From contig NZ_CP061286.1 of the NCBI RefSeq assembly GCF_018687095.1, positions 1,240,001 through 1,304,000 on the forward strand: a DNA stretch of 64,000 nucleotides, given 5' to 3'. Made by a program: the position numbers and the translations under genes. The notes below the pieces were generated by a model. The model ran no database searches and was not told the DNA's origin. It was given only the letters and a program-made list of their open reading frames with translations. The stretch comes from Polynucleobacter sp. MWH-UH25E. Its GTDB lineage: Bacteria; Pseudomonadota; Gammaproteobacteria; Burkholderiales; Burkholderiaceae. Shown one piece after another: positions 17,703 through 26,472 of the stretch. Position 1 is the stretch's first letter; the number at the start of each line of letters is the position of its first letter.

Positions 17703-18508
17703 GATTGATGATGAGCTCCCACTCCATGACCCATTTATTTAGAGTATTTCTGATTGCAACAGTGTCTGCTTCCCTCGTATTGGTGACAGGATGCTCTACG
17801 CCTCGCACCAAGCCTGCTAGCGTAACGGATCGTAGCGGTGGAAATGCCTACGAACCAGCCCCTCCTGGCTATTACCGAGTTAAAAAAGGCGATACCTTAG
17901 CGCGGATTGCTTTAGATCATGGTCAGGCGCCACGCGATGTAGCGCAGTGGAATAAAGCAGAAAATCCGAACTTCAATCCGAATGTGATTGAAGTAGGTGA
18001 TTTAATTTTGATTAAGGCACCAGCAAGCGCAAAAGTAGCTAAGCCGGTAGAGAAAAAAACAGTAACCCCTGTAACGGATAAAGCAGATTCTTCGGCGCCA
18101 GTTGAAACCGCTAAACCTGAACCTGCTAAATCAGAGATGGTGGCAGAGCCTGGTATTCGTTTGTCATGGCCAGCCAAAGGTAAAGTGACTGGTGAATTTA
18201 ACGAAACCAACAAAGGTATTGATATTGCTGGCAAGGTTGGTGAGCCTGTATTGGCCGCAGCCGATGGCAAAGTGGTTTACGCAGGTAATAGCTTGCGTGG
18301 CTACGGCAACCTCGTGATCGTTAAACATGACAACACCTATCTCACTGCATATGCACACAATAGCAAGCTCTTGGTTAAAGAGGGTGATAGCGTGCGTAAG
18401 GGTCAAAAGATTGCCGAGATGGGCGATACCGATACCAATGCACCAAAACTCCACTTTGAGTTGCGTGTGAATGGCAAGCCGGTAAACCCAACGCCTTATT
18501 TGCAGTAA
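17699..18508 (+). CDS. nlpD: NlpD-type lipoprotein, LysM plus degenerate M23 (LytM) domain
   Basis: This outer-membrane-anchored cell-division factor activates the AmiC amidase for septal peptidoglycan splitting; 269 aa. A lipobox (LVTGC, Cys32) follows the signal peptide. The LysM domain is YYRVKKGDTLARIALDHG...VGDLILI. A Lys/Ala/Pro linker leads to a C-terminal LytM domain whose metal ligands are degenerate (GIDIAG, YAHNS, LHFELR), as expected for an activator rather than an active peptidase. In many relatives rpoS follows; here it is missing. Confidence 0.9.
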   Translation: MRLMMSSHSMTHLFRVFLIATVSASLVLVTGCSTPRTKPASVTDRSGGNAYEPAPPGYYRVKKGDTLARIALDHGQAPRDVAQWNKAENPNFNPNVIEVGDLILIKAPASAKVAKPVEKKTVTPVTDKADSSAPVETAKPEPAKSEMVAEPGIRLSWPAKGKVTGEFNETNKGIDIAGKVGEPVLAAADGKVVYAGNSLRGYGNLVIVKHDNTYLTAYAHNSKLLVKEGDSVRKGQKIAEMGDTDTNAPKLHFELRVNGKPVNPTPYLQ

Positions 18509-18538
18509 TACAGTAGCGCCAAATTTTCATACTCTGTC

Positions 18539-19360
18539 ATGGCTACTGTTCTTGTCTTTGATATTGAAACCATTCCAGATGTAGCGGGTCTGCGTCGGGT
18601 CGAGGGCTATCCCGATTCCATGAGTGATGCTGAAGTGGCCGCTAAGGCCATGGCAGAGCGCGCTGAGAAAACCGGTAGTGAGTTTCTTCCTCTATTTTTG
18701 CAAAAGGTAGTGGCGATTTCTTGTGTAATTCGCAGAACTACTAAAGAAGGTGTGCCTCAAATTAAGGTGGGCACGCTGGGCACACCAGAAGATGATGAGA
18801 AGGTCATTGTTCAAGCCTTCTTTGACTTAATCGAAAAGTACACCCCGCAATTAGTCTCTTGGAATGGAAGCGGTTTTGATTTGCCGGTCTTGCACTACCG
18901 CGCATTAGCTAACCACATTCAAGCGTCACGCTATTGGGAGATGGGTGAGAGTCAAGAAGCCGATAGTCGTGACTTTAAGTGGAACAACTACATCAGTCGT
19001 TATCACATGCGTCATCTAGACATGATGGATTTGTTGGCTAAATTTAACGGTAGAGCTAATGCACCATTAGATGGTTTGGCAAAGCTATGTGGTTTCCCGG
19101 GCAAGATGGGGATGGATGGCAGTCAAGTATGGCCAGCGTATCAAGAAGGCAAGATTAATGACATTCGTCGCTATTGCGAAACAGACGTAGTGAATACCTA
19201 TTTGATGTACTGTCGCTTCCAATTGTTGCGTGGTGGATTTACTCCAGAAGAATACCAAGAAGAAATCACTTTTGTTAAAGCCTATTTAGAGAAAGAAGCC
19301 AAGGAGCCAAACGGCGGACAGTGGCAAGAGTATCTACAAGGCTTCGCACCGGATGCGTAG
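18539..19360 (+). CDS. Predicted 3'-5' exonuclease related to DNA polymerase B proofreading domain
   Basis: This DnaQ/PolB-like exonuclease has 273 aa. The three exonuclease motifs are present: Exo I FDIETIPD, Exo II LVSWNGSGFDLPVLHYRAL, and Exo III YCETDVVNTYLMYCRF. They carry the acidic residues needed for two-metal catalysis. No polymerase domain is attached. It probably trims DNA (or RNA) in repair; the exact role of this widespread stand-alone family is not established. The ATG lacks a clear Shine-Dalgarno. Its 3' end overlaps rlmD by 8 bp. Confidence 0.88.
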   Translation: MATVLVFDIETIPDVAGLRRVEGYPDSMSDAEVAAKAMAERAEKTGSEFLPLFLQKVVAISCVIRRTTKEGVPQIKVGTLGTPEDDEKVIVQAFFDLIEKYTPQLVSWNGSGFDLPVLHYRALANHIQASRYWEMGESQEADSRDFKWNNYISRYHMRHLDMMDLLAKFNGRANAPLDGLAKLCGFPGKMGMDGSQVWPAYQEGKINDIRRYCETDVVNTYLMYCRFQLLRGGFTPEEYQEEITFVKAYLEKEAKEPNGGQWQEYLQGFAPDA

Positions 19361-20777
19361 AGGGGATAAGCCAGTCAATATTGAGGTGACTGAGCCCATT
19401 ACCGTTACCTCCCTCGATTTAGATGCCCAGGGGATTGCGCGTCTTACCCCAACCGAGCAGGATGACCCAGAATCTAGCGGCAAAGTGATTTTCATTAAAG
19501 GCGCTTTACCTACAGAAGTAGTGACCTACACCATTACCAGTGATAAAGCGCGCTTTGCTAAAGCCAAAGTGCGCGATATTCTGAAGCCTGCAGTCTTTAG
19601 AGCTCAACCCAAGTGCGCGGCGTTTGGTGTTTGTGGTGGATGCACCATGCAGCACTTAGATATTCGGGCGCAAGTTGCAATGAAGCAGCGCGTGCTCGAA
19701 GATGATTTGCGGCACATCGCCAAAGTGACCCCAGAAGAAATTCTGCGTCCTATGGGTGGACCTGCATGGGAGTATCGACATCGCGCACGTCTGAGCGCAG
19801 TCAATCGTTCAATTAAAAAGGGCACAGTCTTAATTGGATTTCATGAGGGTAAAAGTGGCTACGTAGCCGATATGCTTGCCTGCGAGATTTTGCCTAAGCA
19901 TCTCTCTGATCTGCTGCCAGAAATGCGTAAATTAGTAATGGGCTTGTCGATTGTTGATCACATGCCACAAATTGAGATTGCTGTGGGTGAGCCAGAGGAA
20001 CCCAATTCTGAAGATCCTAGAAAAGCTGCGCCTGTAACGGCTTTGGTATTTCGAAATCTCAAGCCCTTAACTAAAGCGGATGAGGATTTGCTGCGGGCAT
20101 TCGCTGACATCCACAATATCTGGATTTGGTTGCAACCCAAAGGCATTGAAACCGTTGCGCCGTTTTATCCCGAGACTGGCAAGCTTTGCTACCGTCTGCC
20201 TGAATTCGAAATTGAGATGCCGTTCAAACCAGCGGACTTTACACAGGTCAATCACATGATGAATCGTTCGCTAGTCAGTAAGGCGATTCGTTTGTTGGAA
20301 GTAAAAGAGAGCGACCGAGTGCTCGATTTATTTTGCGGCATTGGTAATTTCACTTTGCCACTAGCACGCAAAGCACAACAAGTTTTGGGTATTGAAGGTT
20401 TAGCCACGCTAACAACACGTGCTAAAGCAAATGCTCAGCACAATGGCTTAGAGGCTAAAGCTAGTTTTATGCAAAGTGATTTGTTTAAAGTAACAACAGA
20501 CACAATTGCTTCATGGGGTAAAGCCAATCGTTGGTTAATGGACCCACCTAGAGAGGGCGCCATGGAGATCTGCAGAGCACTCGCAGAGCTGCATGTCCAG
20601 AAAAGTACTTTGTTACCGCAGCGTATCGTCTATGTCTCTTGCAATCCCAAGACTCTAGCTAGAGATACCGAAATCTTGTGCCACCAAGCAGGCTACACCC
20701 TAAAAGGGGCGGGTATCGTGAATATGTTCCCGCATACCTCGCATGTGGAATCAATGGCGGTTTTTGAGCGCCCCTGA
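19353..20777 (+). CDS. rlmD: 23S rRNA (uracil-1939-C5)-methyltransferase RlmD
   Basis: This SAM-dependent m5U methyltransferase of the RumA type has 474 aa. An N-terminal TRAM-like domain is followed by iron-sulfur cysteines CAAFGVCGGC (C88, C94, C97) with a fourth in MLACEILP. The SAM motif is VLDLFCGIGNFTLPLA, and the catalytic cysteine lies in IVYVSCNPKTLARD near the C-terminus. It overlaps the exonuclease gene by 8 bp, so the two are translationally coupled. It has no downstream partner on this strand. Confidence 0.94.
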   Translation: MRRGDKPVNIEVTEPITVTSLDLDAQGIARLTPTEQDDPESSGKVIFIKGALPTEVVTYTITSDKARFAKAKVRDILKPAVFRAQPKCAAFGVCGGCTMQHLDIRAQVAMKQRVLEDDLRHIAKVTPEEILRPMGGPAWEYRHRARLSAVNRSIKKGTVLIGFHEGKSGYVADMLACEILPKHLSDLLPEMRKLVMGLSIVDHMPQIEIAVGEPEEPNSEDPRKAAPVTALVFRNLKPLTKADEDLLRAFADIHNIWIWLQPKGIETVAPFYPETGKLCYRLPEFEIEMPFKPADFTQVNHMMNRSLVSKAIRLLEVKESDRVLDLFCGIGNFTLPLARKAQQVLGIEGLATLTTRAKANAQHNGLEAKASFMQSDLFKVTTDTIASWGKANRWLMDPPREGAMEICRALAELHVQKSTLLPQRIVYVSCNPKTLARDTEILCHQAGYTLKGAGIVNMFPHTSHVESMAVFERP

Positions 20778-21059
20778 GCCTCAAATTTCCGCTTTTGCAC
20801 CAAATTAGCGCTAAATCAGTCCCCCTAAGGTGCGTAGGCCAAAAAGGTAGTGCGTACAAGTACAGCCCCAGTCTTCTACAAGAGTAGATTGAAAGCGTGC
20901 GGTGATGTTTTGCCGTCAATCAATTGGCTGGGAGTCAATCATGAGAGCCTCGGATAGTTTTGCAATCTTATTAATATTGATTGCACTGTCTTACGCTGTG
21001 AGTATGTTTGTAGCAAATTAATACAACTACAAGTTAGGCAGTAATTGGTTGGTAAGCAG
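20778..21059. other. Intergenic stretch after rlmD
   Basis: About 350 bp separate rlmD from the convergent YccA-like gene. It holds a short perfect hairpin (TCTAC-AAGA-GTAGA, 20874-20887), a repeated octamer GTCAATCA before the small reading frame at 20941, and the terminator at 21060-21086. No strong promoter was seen. Confidence 0.5.
20941..21021 (+). CDS. Possible 26-aa single-helix membrane peptide
   Basis: An ATG preceded by GGGAG (spacing about 7) opens a 26-codon frame: MRASDSFAILLILIALSYAV followed by SMFVAN and TAA. It is one hydrophobic helix with a charged N-terminus, like known small inner-membrane peptides. There is no recognised family. The spacing of the Shine-Dalgarno and the composition argue for translation, but a chance frame of this size cannot be excluded. 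Confidence 0.4.
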   Translation: MRASDSFAILLILIALSYAVSMFVAN

Positions 21060-21086
21060 GGAAGAAAAAGGCGCCCGCAGGCGCCT
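21060..21086 (-). terminator. Intrinsic terminator of the YccA-like gene
   Basis: AGGCGCC (21069-21075) and GGCGCCT (21080-21086) form a 7-bp GC stem with a 4-base loop. On the minus strand it is followed by TTTTTCTTC. Confidence 0.85.
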
Positions 21087-21129
21087 AATGAGAACAACAC
21101 ACTTTAATTACAGTGTGTATTGGATTCTC

Positions 21130-21831
21130 TCAATCTCGGTTGCCACCAAAGATGCCCAAGAGAGCAAGTAAGTTGGTGAACACGTTGTACACATCCAAGT
21201 AGATAGCTAATGTAGCCATGATGTAGTTGGTTTCACCACCATTGACTACGCGCTGCACGTCAACCAAGATGAATGCAGAGAAGATAGCGATCGCTAAAAC
21301 CATCACTGTCAACATTAAAGAAGGTAACTGCAACCAGATGTTCGCCAAAGAGGCTACGATCAGCAGTAGAACACCCACCATCAACCACTTACCTAGGCCA
21401 GCAAAATCACTCTTGCTCACTGTAGCAATCGTAGCCATGGTCGCGAAGATTGCGGCTGTGCCACCAAAGGACAACATGATCAGTGCTGCGCCGTTGCTGT
21501 AGCTATTGAGCGTAAAGCCAACTAATCGTGAGAGCATGATGCCCATGAAGAAGGTGAAGCCTAATAAGAGCAGGACGCCTACGCCAGTATCTTTGTTCTT
21601 CTCAATACCCCAGAAGAAACCAAAGGCCACCGCCATGAACACAATGAAGCCCATGAAAGGACTGCCAGCAAATAGGTCAAGACCCATGGCAACACCAAGC
21701 CAAGCGCCGATAACAGTAGGCACCATGGAGAGCGCTAAGAGCGCGTAGGTATTACGCAGTACGCGGTTGCGTACTTGAACGGTACTGATCGAGCCAGCTT
21801 GACCAAAGCCGTAAGAGTTAAGGTCACTCAT
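21130..21831 (-). CDS. Bax inhibitor-1/YccA family membrane protein
   Basis: This seven-helix inner membrane protein of the BI-1/UPF0005 family has 233 aa. E. coli YccA of this family modulates the FtsH protease, whose regulators HflK and HflC are also in this window. Helices include NTYALLALSMVPTVIGAWLGVAM and FMGFIVFMAVAFGFFWGIE, and the C-terminal segment DVQRVVNGGETNYIMATLAIYLDVYNVF is the family signature. The start at 21831 is chosen because GGAG lies 6 bp upstream and homologues begin MSDLNSYG; the frame extends further without support. A minus-strand TATACT (21892-21887) may be its -10. Confidence 0.92.
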   Translation of the reverse strand: MSDLNSYGFGQAGSISTVQVRNRVLRNTYALLALSMVPTVIGAWLGVAMGLDLFAGSPFMGFIVFMAVAFGFFWGIEKNKDTGVGVLLLLGFTFFMGIMLSRLVGFTLNSYSNGAALIMLSFGGTAAIFATMATIATVSKSDFAGLGKWLMVGVLLLIVASLANIWLQLPSLMLTVMVLAIAIFSAFILVDVQRVVNGGETNYIMATLAIYLDVYNVFTNLLALLGIFGGNRD

Positions 21832-22088
21832 AAAGACTCCTTCTTTCGTAGTAAACACATAAGCCCACAAAGGACTGTTGACATTAAGTATAGACAAATC
21901 ACCTTAATTTCAAGATCTGCCATAAAAAGACTACAAATCGAGGGGTTATACCTTGTAAATTCAAGAGCTTAGCCCTATCAATATAGGGGTAAACACGGTC
22001 AGACAATGTATAATTCGGGGGTCGCTGGAGTGGGGTACTTATTAACCCTTCCTAGCAAATACCTTTGAAATCACTATTGGAGTCCTGA

Positions 22089-22514
22089 ATGGCAATCGAA
22101 CGCACCCTCTCAATCATCAAACCTGATGCTGTAGCTAAAAACGTCATCGGCAAAATCTATGACCGTTTTGAATCAGCTGGTTTGAAGATCGTCGCGTCCA
22201 AAATGGCACATCTTTCACAGTCTGAAGCAGAGCAGTTCTATGCCGTTCATAAAGAGCGTCCTTTCTTCAAGGATTTGGTGAGCTTTATGATTTCTGGCCC
22301 AGTCATGATTCAAGTATTGCAAGGTGAAGGCGCAATCGCTAAAAATCGCGACTTGATGGGCGCTACCGATCCTAAGAAAGCAGAAAAAGGCACAATCCGT
22401 GCTGATTTTGCTGACAGCATCGATGCAAACGCAGTACACGGTTCTGACGCTCCTGAAACTGCTGCTGTGGAAGTTGCATTCTTCTTCCCTGGCATGAACG
22501 TTTTCAATCGTTAA
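22089..22514 (+). CDS. ndk: Nucleoside diphosphate kinase
   Basis: This enzyme balances NTP and dNTP pools by phosphate transfer through a phosphohistidine; 141 aa, full length. The catalytic histidine is in NAVHGSDAPETA, and ERTLSIIKPDAVAKNVIGKI and the Kpn loop region are conserved. A TATAAT at 22009-22014 lies about 75 bp upstream, with a weak -35. The 257-bp spacer back to the divergent YccA-like gene thus holds both promoters and a GGGGT/ACCC hairpin in the ndk leader. It begins the ndk-rlmN-ispG-hisS run. Confidence 0.97.
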   Translation: MAIERTLSIIKPDAVAKNVIGKIYDRFESAGLKIVASKMAHLSQSEAEQFYAVHKERPFFKDLVSFMISGPVMIQVLQGEGAIAKNRDLMGATDPKKAEKGTIRADFADSIDANAVHGSDAPETAAVEVAFFFPGMNVFNR

Positions 22515-22556
22515 TCGTTACTTGCTGTTCAATACTTTTATTGATAAGTAGGCGCA

Positions 22557-23750
22557 TTGACCTCCCCGCGCGTAAATCTCTTAGATTTTGACGCTGACCA
22601 ATTGGCGGCGTACGTCGCGGGGTTAAATGAAAAGCCCTTTAGGGCAAAGCAACTCATGCAGTGGATACACCAGCGCGGTGTTTCTGACATTAACGACATG
22701 AGTGATTTAGCAAAAACCTTCCGAGCAACACTGCTCGATAAGGCACAAGTTCTCTCTCTTCCGGTTATCAAAGACGAACATGCCCAAGACGGCACACGCA
22801 AGTGGCTATTGGACGTGGGGGCAGGTAATGCGGTTGAGTCTGTTTATATTCCGGAAGATGACCGCGGCACTTTGTGCATCTCTTCTCAAGCTGGCTGCGC
22901 AGTTAATTGCCGCTTTTGCTCAACGGGACATCAAGGTTTCTCGCGCAATCTCACTTCAGGCGAAATCATTGGTCAATTGTGGTTTGCTGAGCACTTATTA
23001 CGCAATGACCCCGATGCAGTGCGTCGTATTGAAAAATACCCTACGCCAGGTTGGGAGCACACCGGACGCGTGATTTCGAATGTCGTGATGATGGGCATGG
23101 GTGAACCATTGCTCAACTACGACAATGTCGTATCTGCATTACGTCTCATGCTCGATGACAGGGCTTATGGATTATCGCGTCGTCGGGTGACGGTATCTAC
23201 ATCTGGTGTAGTACCCATGATTGATCGTTTGGCACAAGATTGCCCAGTCGCATTGGCAGTTTCTTTGCATGCACCCAATGATGCATTGCGCGACCAGTTG
23301 GTGCCATTGAATCAAAAATATCCACTACGTGAATTACTTGATGCTTGTGAGCGTTACCTGCCATTTGCACCAAGAGATTTTTTGACCTTTGAATACTGCA
23401 TGCTCGATGGCGTGAATGACTCTGATATTCAGGCGAAAGAGTTAGTGCGCTTGTTGAAAAATATCAAGTGCAAGATCAACCTCATTCCATTTAATCCTTT
23501 CCCTGAGTCTGGCTTGAAGCGTTCGCCAGCTCAGCGGGTGAACACCTTTGCCAGCATTCTCCTGGATGCCGGTATGGTAGCAACGGTACGTAAGACCCGT
23601 GGCGATGATATTGCCGCTGCCTGTGGTCAGTTGGCAGGGGATGTTGTAGATCGCACTCGAGTGCGTGAACGCGCAGTACATGATTCTGAAATCATTGTTG
23701 ATACACCATCAAATGAACAGTCGATTGAATGGCTGAAGAAGCTAAGTTAA
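22557..23750 (+). CDS. rlmN: Dual-specificity RNA methyltransferase RlmN
   Basis: This radical SAM enzyme makes m2A2503 in 23S rRNA and m2A37 in some tRNAs; 397 aa. The iron-sulfur motif CxxxCxxC is C114, C118 and C121 (GCAVNCRFCSTG). The GMGEPLLNYDNV segment and the C-terminal conserved cysteine (AAACGQLAG) used for the methyl-Cys intermediate are present. It starts with TTG at 22557, behind AGTAGG; no in-frame ATG lies near the conserved N-terminus. ispG starts 12 bp later. Confidence 0.96.
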   Translation: MTSPRVNLLDFDADQLAAYVAGLNEKPFRAKQLMQWIHQRGVSDINDMSDLAKTFRATLLDKAQVLSLPVIKDEHAQDGTRKWLLDVGAGNAVESVYIPEDDRGTLCISSQAGCAVNCRFCSTGHQGFSRNLTSGEIIGQLWFAEHLLRNDPDAVRRIEKYPTPGWEHTGRVISNVVMMGMGEPLLNYDNVVSALRLMLDDRAYGLSRRRVTVSTSGVVPMIDRLAQDCPVALAVSLHAPNDALRDQLVPLNQKYPLRELLDACERYLPFAPRDFLTFEYCMLDGVNDSDIQAKELVRLLKNIKCKINLIPFNPFPESGLKRSPAQRVNTFASILLDAGMVATVRKTRGDDIAAACGQLAGDVVDRTRVRERAVHDSEIIVDTPSNEQSIEWLKKLS

Positions 23751-23762
23751 GAATTCATTGAT

Positions 23763-25028
23763 ATGAGCGATTCTTTAAATCAAGCCAAGTTGCCTTTGGG
23801 ACCATCTCTCAAACGTGCCACTCGCCAAGCGAAGGTGGTTTGGAAAACGAACATCATTACCGTTGGTGGTGATGCGCCTGTTCGCGTGCAGTCGATGACT
23901 AATACAGACACTGCTGATGCGGTGGGTACTGCTATTCAGATCAAAGAGTTAGCGCGCGCTGGTTCAGAGATGGTGCGTATTACTGTTAATACACCTGAAG
24001 CAGCTGCAGCAGTTCCTTATATCCGTGAGCAGTTAGACAAGATGGATATCTTGGTGCCTTTGATTGGTGATTTTCATTACAACGGTCACACGCTATTAAA
24101 TGATTTTCCAGATTGCGCGAAAGCGCTCTCTAAATACCGCATTAACCCAGGTAATGTGGGTAAAGGCGCTAAGCGAGACCCACAATTTGCACAGATGATT
24201 GAAGCGGCATGCAAATATGACAAGCCGATTCGGATTGGGGTGAACTGGGGCAGCTTAGATCAGGATCTATTGGCTTCCATCATGGATAGCAATGCAGCTC
24301 TTGAGGTTCCAAAGACGGCGCAAGAGGTGATGATCGAGGCGCTGATTCAGTCGGCCTTGCAATCTGCTGAGAAGGCGGTTGAGTTGGGCATGAACCCCGA
24401 TCAAATTCTGCTTTCATGCAAAGTGAGCAATGTACAAGACTTAGTAGCTGTCTATCGTGATTTGTCACGTCGCTCAGACTACCCATTGCATTTGGGATTA
24501 ACTGAAGCAGGAATGGGAAGCAAAGGAATTGTGGCTTCAACTGCAGCTATGGGAATTTTGTTGCAAGAGGGTATCGGCGATACCATTCGAGTTTCTTTAA
24601 CGCCAGAGCCTGGTGCTCCACGCGAAAACGAGGTCATCGTTGCCCAAGAGATTTTGCAAACCATGGGCTTACGTAATTTCACACCAATGGTGATTGCATG
24701 TCCTGGATGCGGTAGAACTACCAGCACCACTTTCCAAGAGCTGGCTGCCAATATTCAGTCTTACTTACGCCAGCAAATGCCAGTCTGGAAGAAAACCCAC
24801 CCTGGTGTTGAGAATATGAACGTCGCAGTTATGGGATGTATCGTGAATGGCCCCGGTGAGAGCAAGCATGCCAATATCGGCATTTCCTTGCCTGGCACAG
24901 GGGAGACCCCTGCAGCCCCTGTATTTGTGGATGGGGTTAAAGTAAAGACCTTACGTGGCGAGAATATTGCTCAAGAGTTTCAAGTCATCGTTGATGACTA
25001 TGTCAAACAAAGCTACGCACCAAAATAA
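23763..25028 (+). CDS. ispG: 4-hydroxy-3-methylbut-2-en-1-yl diphosphate synthase
   Basis: This is the penultimate enzyme of the MEP isoprenoid pathway, a [4Fe-4S] protein of 421 aa. The TIM-barrel start is RQAKVVWKTNIITVGGDAPVRVQSMTN. The cluster cysteines are in CPGCGRTT and MGCIVNGPGE near the C-terminus. An extra segment between the two halves is usual in Proteobacteria. In Burkholderiales a pilF-like and a RodZ-like gene often separate rlmN from ispG; neither is here. Confidence 0.96.
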   Translation: MSDSLNQAKLPLGPSLKRATRQAKVVWKTNIITVGGDAPVRVQSMTNTDTADAVGTAIQIKELARAGSEMVRITVNTPEAAAAVPYIREQLDKMDILVPLIGDFHYNGHTLLNDFPDCAKALSKYRINPGNVGKGAKRDPQFAQMIEAACKYDKPIRIGVNWGSLDQDLLASIMDSNAALEVPKTAQEVMIEALIQSALQSAEKAVELGMNPDQILLSCKVSNVQDLVAVYRDLSRRSDYPLHLGLTEAGMGSKGIVASTAAMGILLQEGIGDTIRVSLTPEPGAPRENEVIVAQEILQTMGLRNFTPMVIACPGCGRTTSTTFQELAANIQSYLRQQMPVWKKTHPGVENMNVAVMGCIVNGPGESKHANIGISLPGTGETPAAPVFVDGVKVKTLRGENIAQEFQVIVDDYVKQSYAPK

Positions 25029-25087
25029 AAAAAGATAAGAGCAAAGCAAACGAGCAAAACTATAAAAGCAAAGCAAGAACAACAAAC

Positions 25088-26407
25088 ATGACTGATCAGA
25101 ACAAACAAGCTAAAGTCCAAAAAATCAATGGCGTGCGTGGCATGAATGATTTATTGCCAGCCGATGCTGCGCAGTGGGCACACCTTGAGCATGTTCTGCG
25201 TGATCTCACTCGTGCTTATGGTTACGAGTTTTTAAGAACGCCGATTGTTGAAGCAACTGCTGTATTTCAACGTGGTATTGGTGAAGTGACTGATATCGTT
25301 GAGAAAGAGATGTACTCCTTCGAAGATAGACTAAATGGCGAGCAACTCACCTTGCGTCCTGAAGGGACTGCTGCATTAGTACGCTCCGTCATTGAAAATA
25401 ATCTCTTATACGAAGGACCAAAGCGTCTTTGGTACACAGGTCCGATGTTTCGTCATGAGCGTCCACAGCGCGGTCGCTATCGCCAGTTCCATCAATTTGG
25501 TATTGAGGCATTGGGTTTTGCGGGCCCAGATATTGATGCTGAAATCATTCTCATGGGACAACGCCTTTGGGATGAGTTGGGTCTCAAAGGAGTGCGCCTT
25601 GAAATTAATTCATTAGGCCAAGCAAATGAGCGTGCTGAGCACCGCGCAGCCTTGGTGGCGTACTTCGAGAAAAACCAGTCACAATTGGACGAAGATTCTC
25701 AACGTCGCTTGTTAACAAATCCATTGCGCATTTTGGATTCTAAAAATCCAGAGATGCAAGCCTTGATTGAGGGTGCGCCAAAGTTATTGGATTTCTTGGG
25801 TGAAGAATCGCTCAAACATTTTGAAGCTGTTCAAGCATTACTCAAAGCAAACAATATTCCTTGCAAAATTAATCCACGCTTGGTTCGCGGCTTGGATTAC
25901 TACAATCTCACTGTCTTTGAATGGATTACTGATGAGTTAGGTGCTCAAGGCACGATTGCAGGTGGCGGTCGCTATGACCCATTGATTGAACGCATGGGTG
26001 GTAAAGCTGCGCCAGCATGTGGTTGGGCAATGGGGATGGAGCGTGTTCTCGAGCTCATGAAGGTTTCTGGTTCCTTGTCGGAGCCTCAGGCGCAATGCGA
26101 TATTTTTGTCTTACACCAAGGTGGCGAGACCTTAACTGCCGCCATGATCATTGCCGAGCGTTTGCGCAGTGCGGGCATCGATACAATTTTGTTCTGCCCG
26201 CCAGATGGTCAATCCGCTAGCTTTAAATCCCAAATGAAGAAGGCTGATGCCAGTGGAGCAGCGTTTGCAGTCATTATTGGCCCAGATGAGCTAGCCAAGA
26301 ACGAGGCTGCCCTAAAAGACCTGCGTGGCACAGGGGAGCAAAAGACCGTGCCTTTGGATGGGGTGCTTGAGGCGGCAATTGATGCCTTAGTAGGTGCCTC
26401 CGAATAG
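25088..26407 (+). CDS. hisS: Histidyl-tRNA synthetase
   Basis: This class II aminoacyl-tRNA synthetase has 439 aa. Motif 1 and the histidine-specific pieces are clear: VQKINGVRGMNDLLPAD, motif 2 FRHERPQRGRYRQFHQFG, the HisA box LVRGLDYYNLTVFEW, and motif 3 AMGMERVLELM. A C-terminal anticodon-binding domain follows. The 59-bp upstream spacer is unusually A- and purine-rich with AGCAAAG repeats and no Shine-Dalgarno. A separate hisZ lies at 33711 and should not be confused with this gene. Confidence 0.96.
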   Translation: MTDQNKQAKVQKINGVRGMNDLLPADAAQWAHLEHVLRDLTRAYGYEFLRTPIVEATAVFQRGIGEVTDIVEKEMYSFEDRLNGEQLTLRPEGTAALVRSVIENNLLYEGPKRLWYTGPMFRHERPQRGRYRQFHQFGIEALGFAGPDIDAEIILMGQRLWDELGLKGVRLEINSLGQANERAEHRAALVAYFEKNQSQLDEDSQRRLLTNPLRILDSKNPEMQALIEGAPKLLDFLGEESLKHFEAVQALLKANNIPCKINPRLVRGLDYYNLTVFEWITDELGAQGTIAGGGRYDPLIERMGGKAAPACGWAMGMERVLELMKVSGSLSEPQAQCDIFVLHQGGETLTAAMIIAERLRSAGIDTILFCPPDGQSASFKSQMKKADASGAAFAVIIGPDELAKNEAALKDLRGTGEQKTVPLDGVLEAAIDALVGASE

Positions 26408-26472
26408 AATAGCGTTATACCTATATAAGTAGTAGTTACCAGAAACAACGTGAATCATGAGTTTGGATTGAT

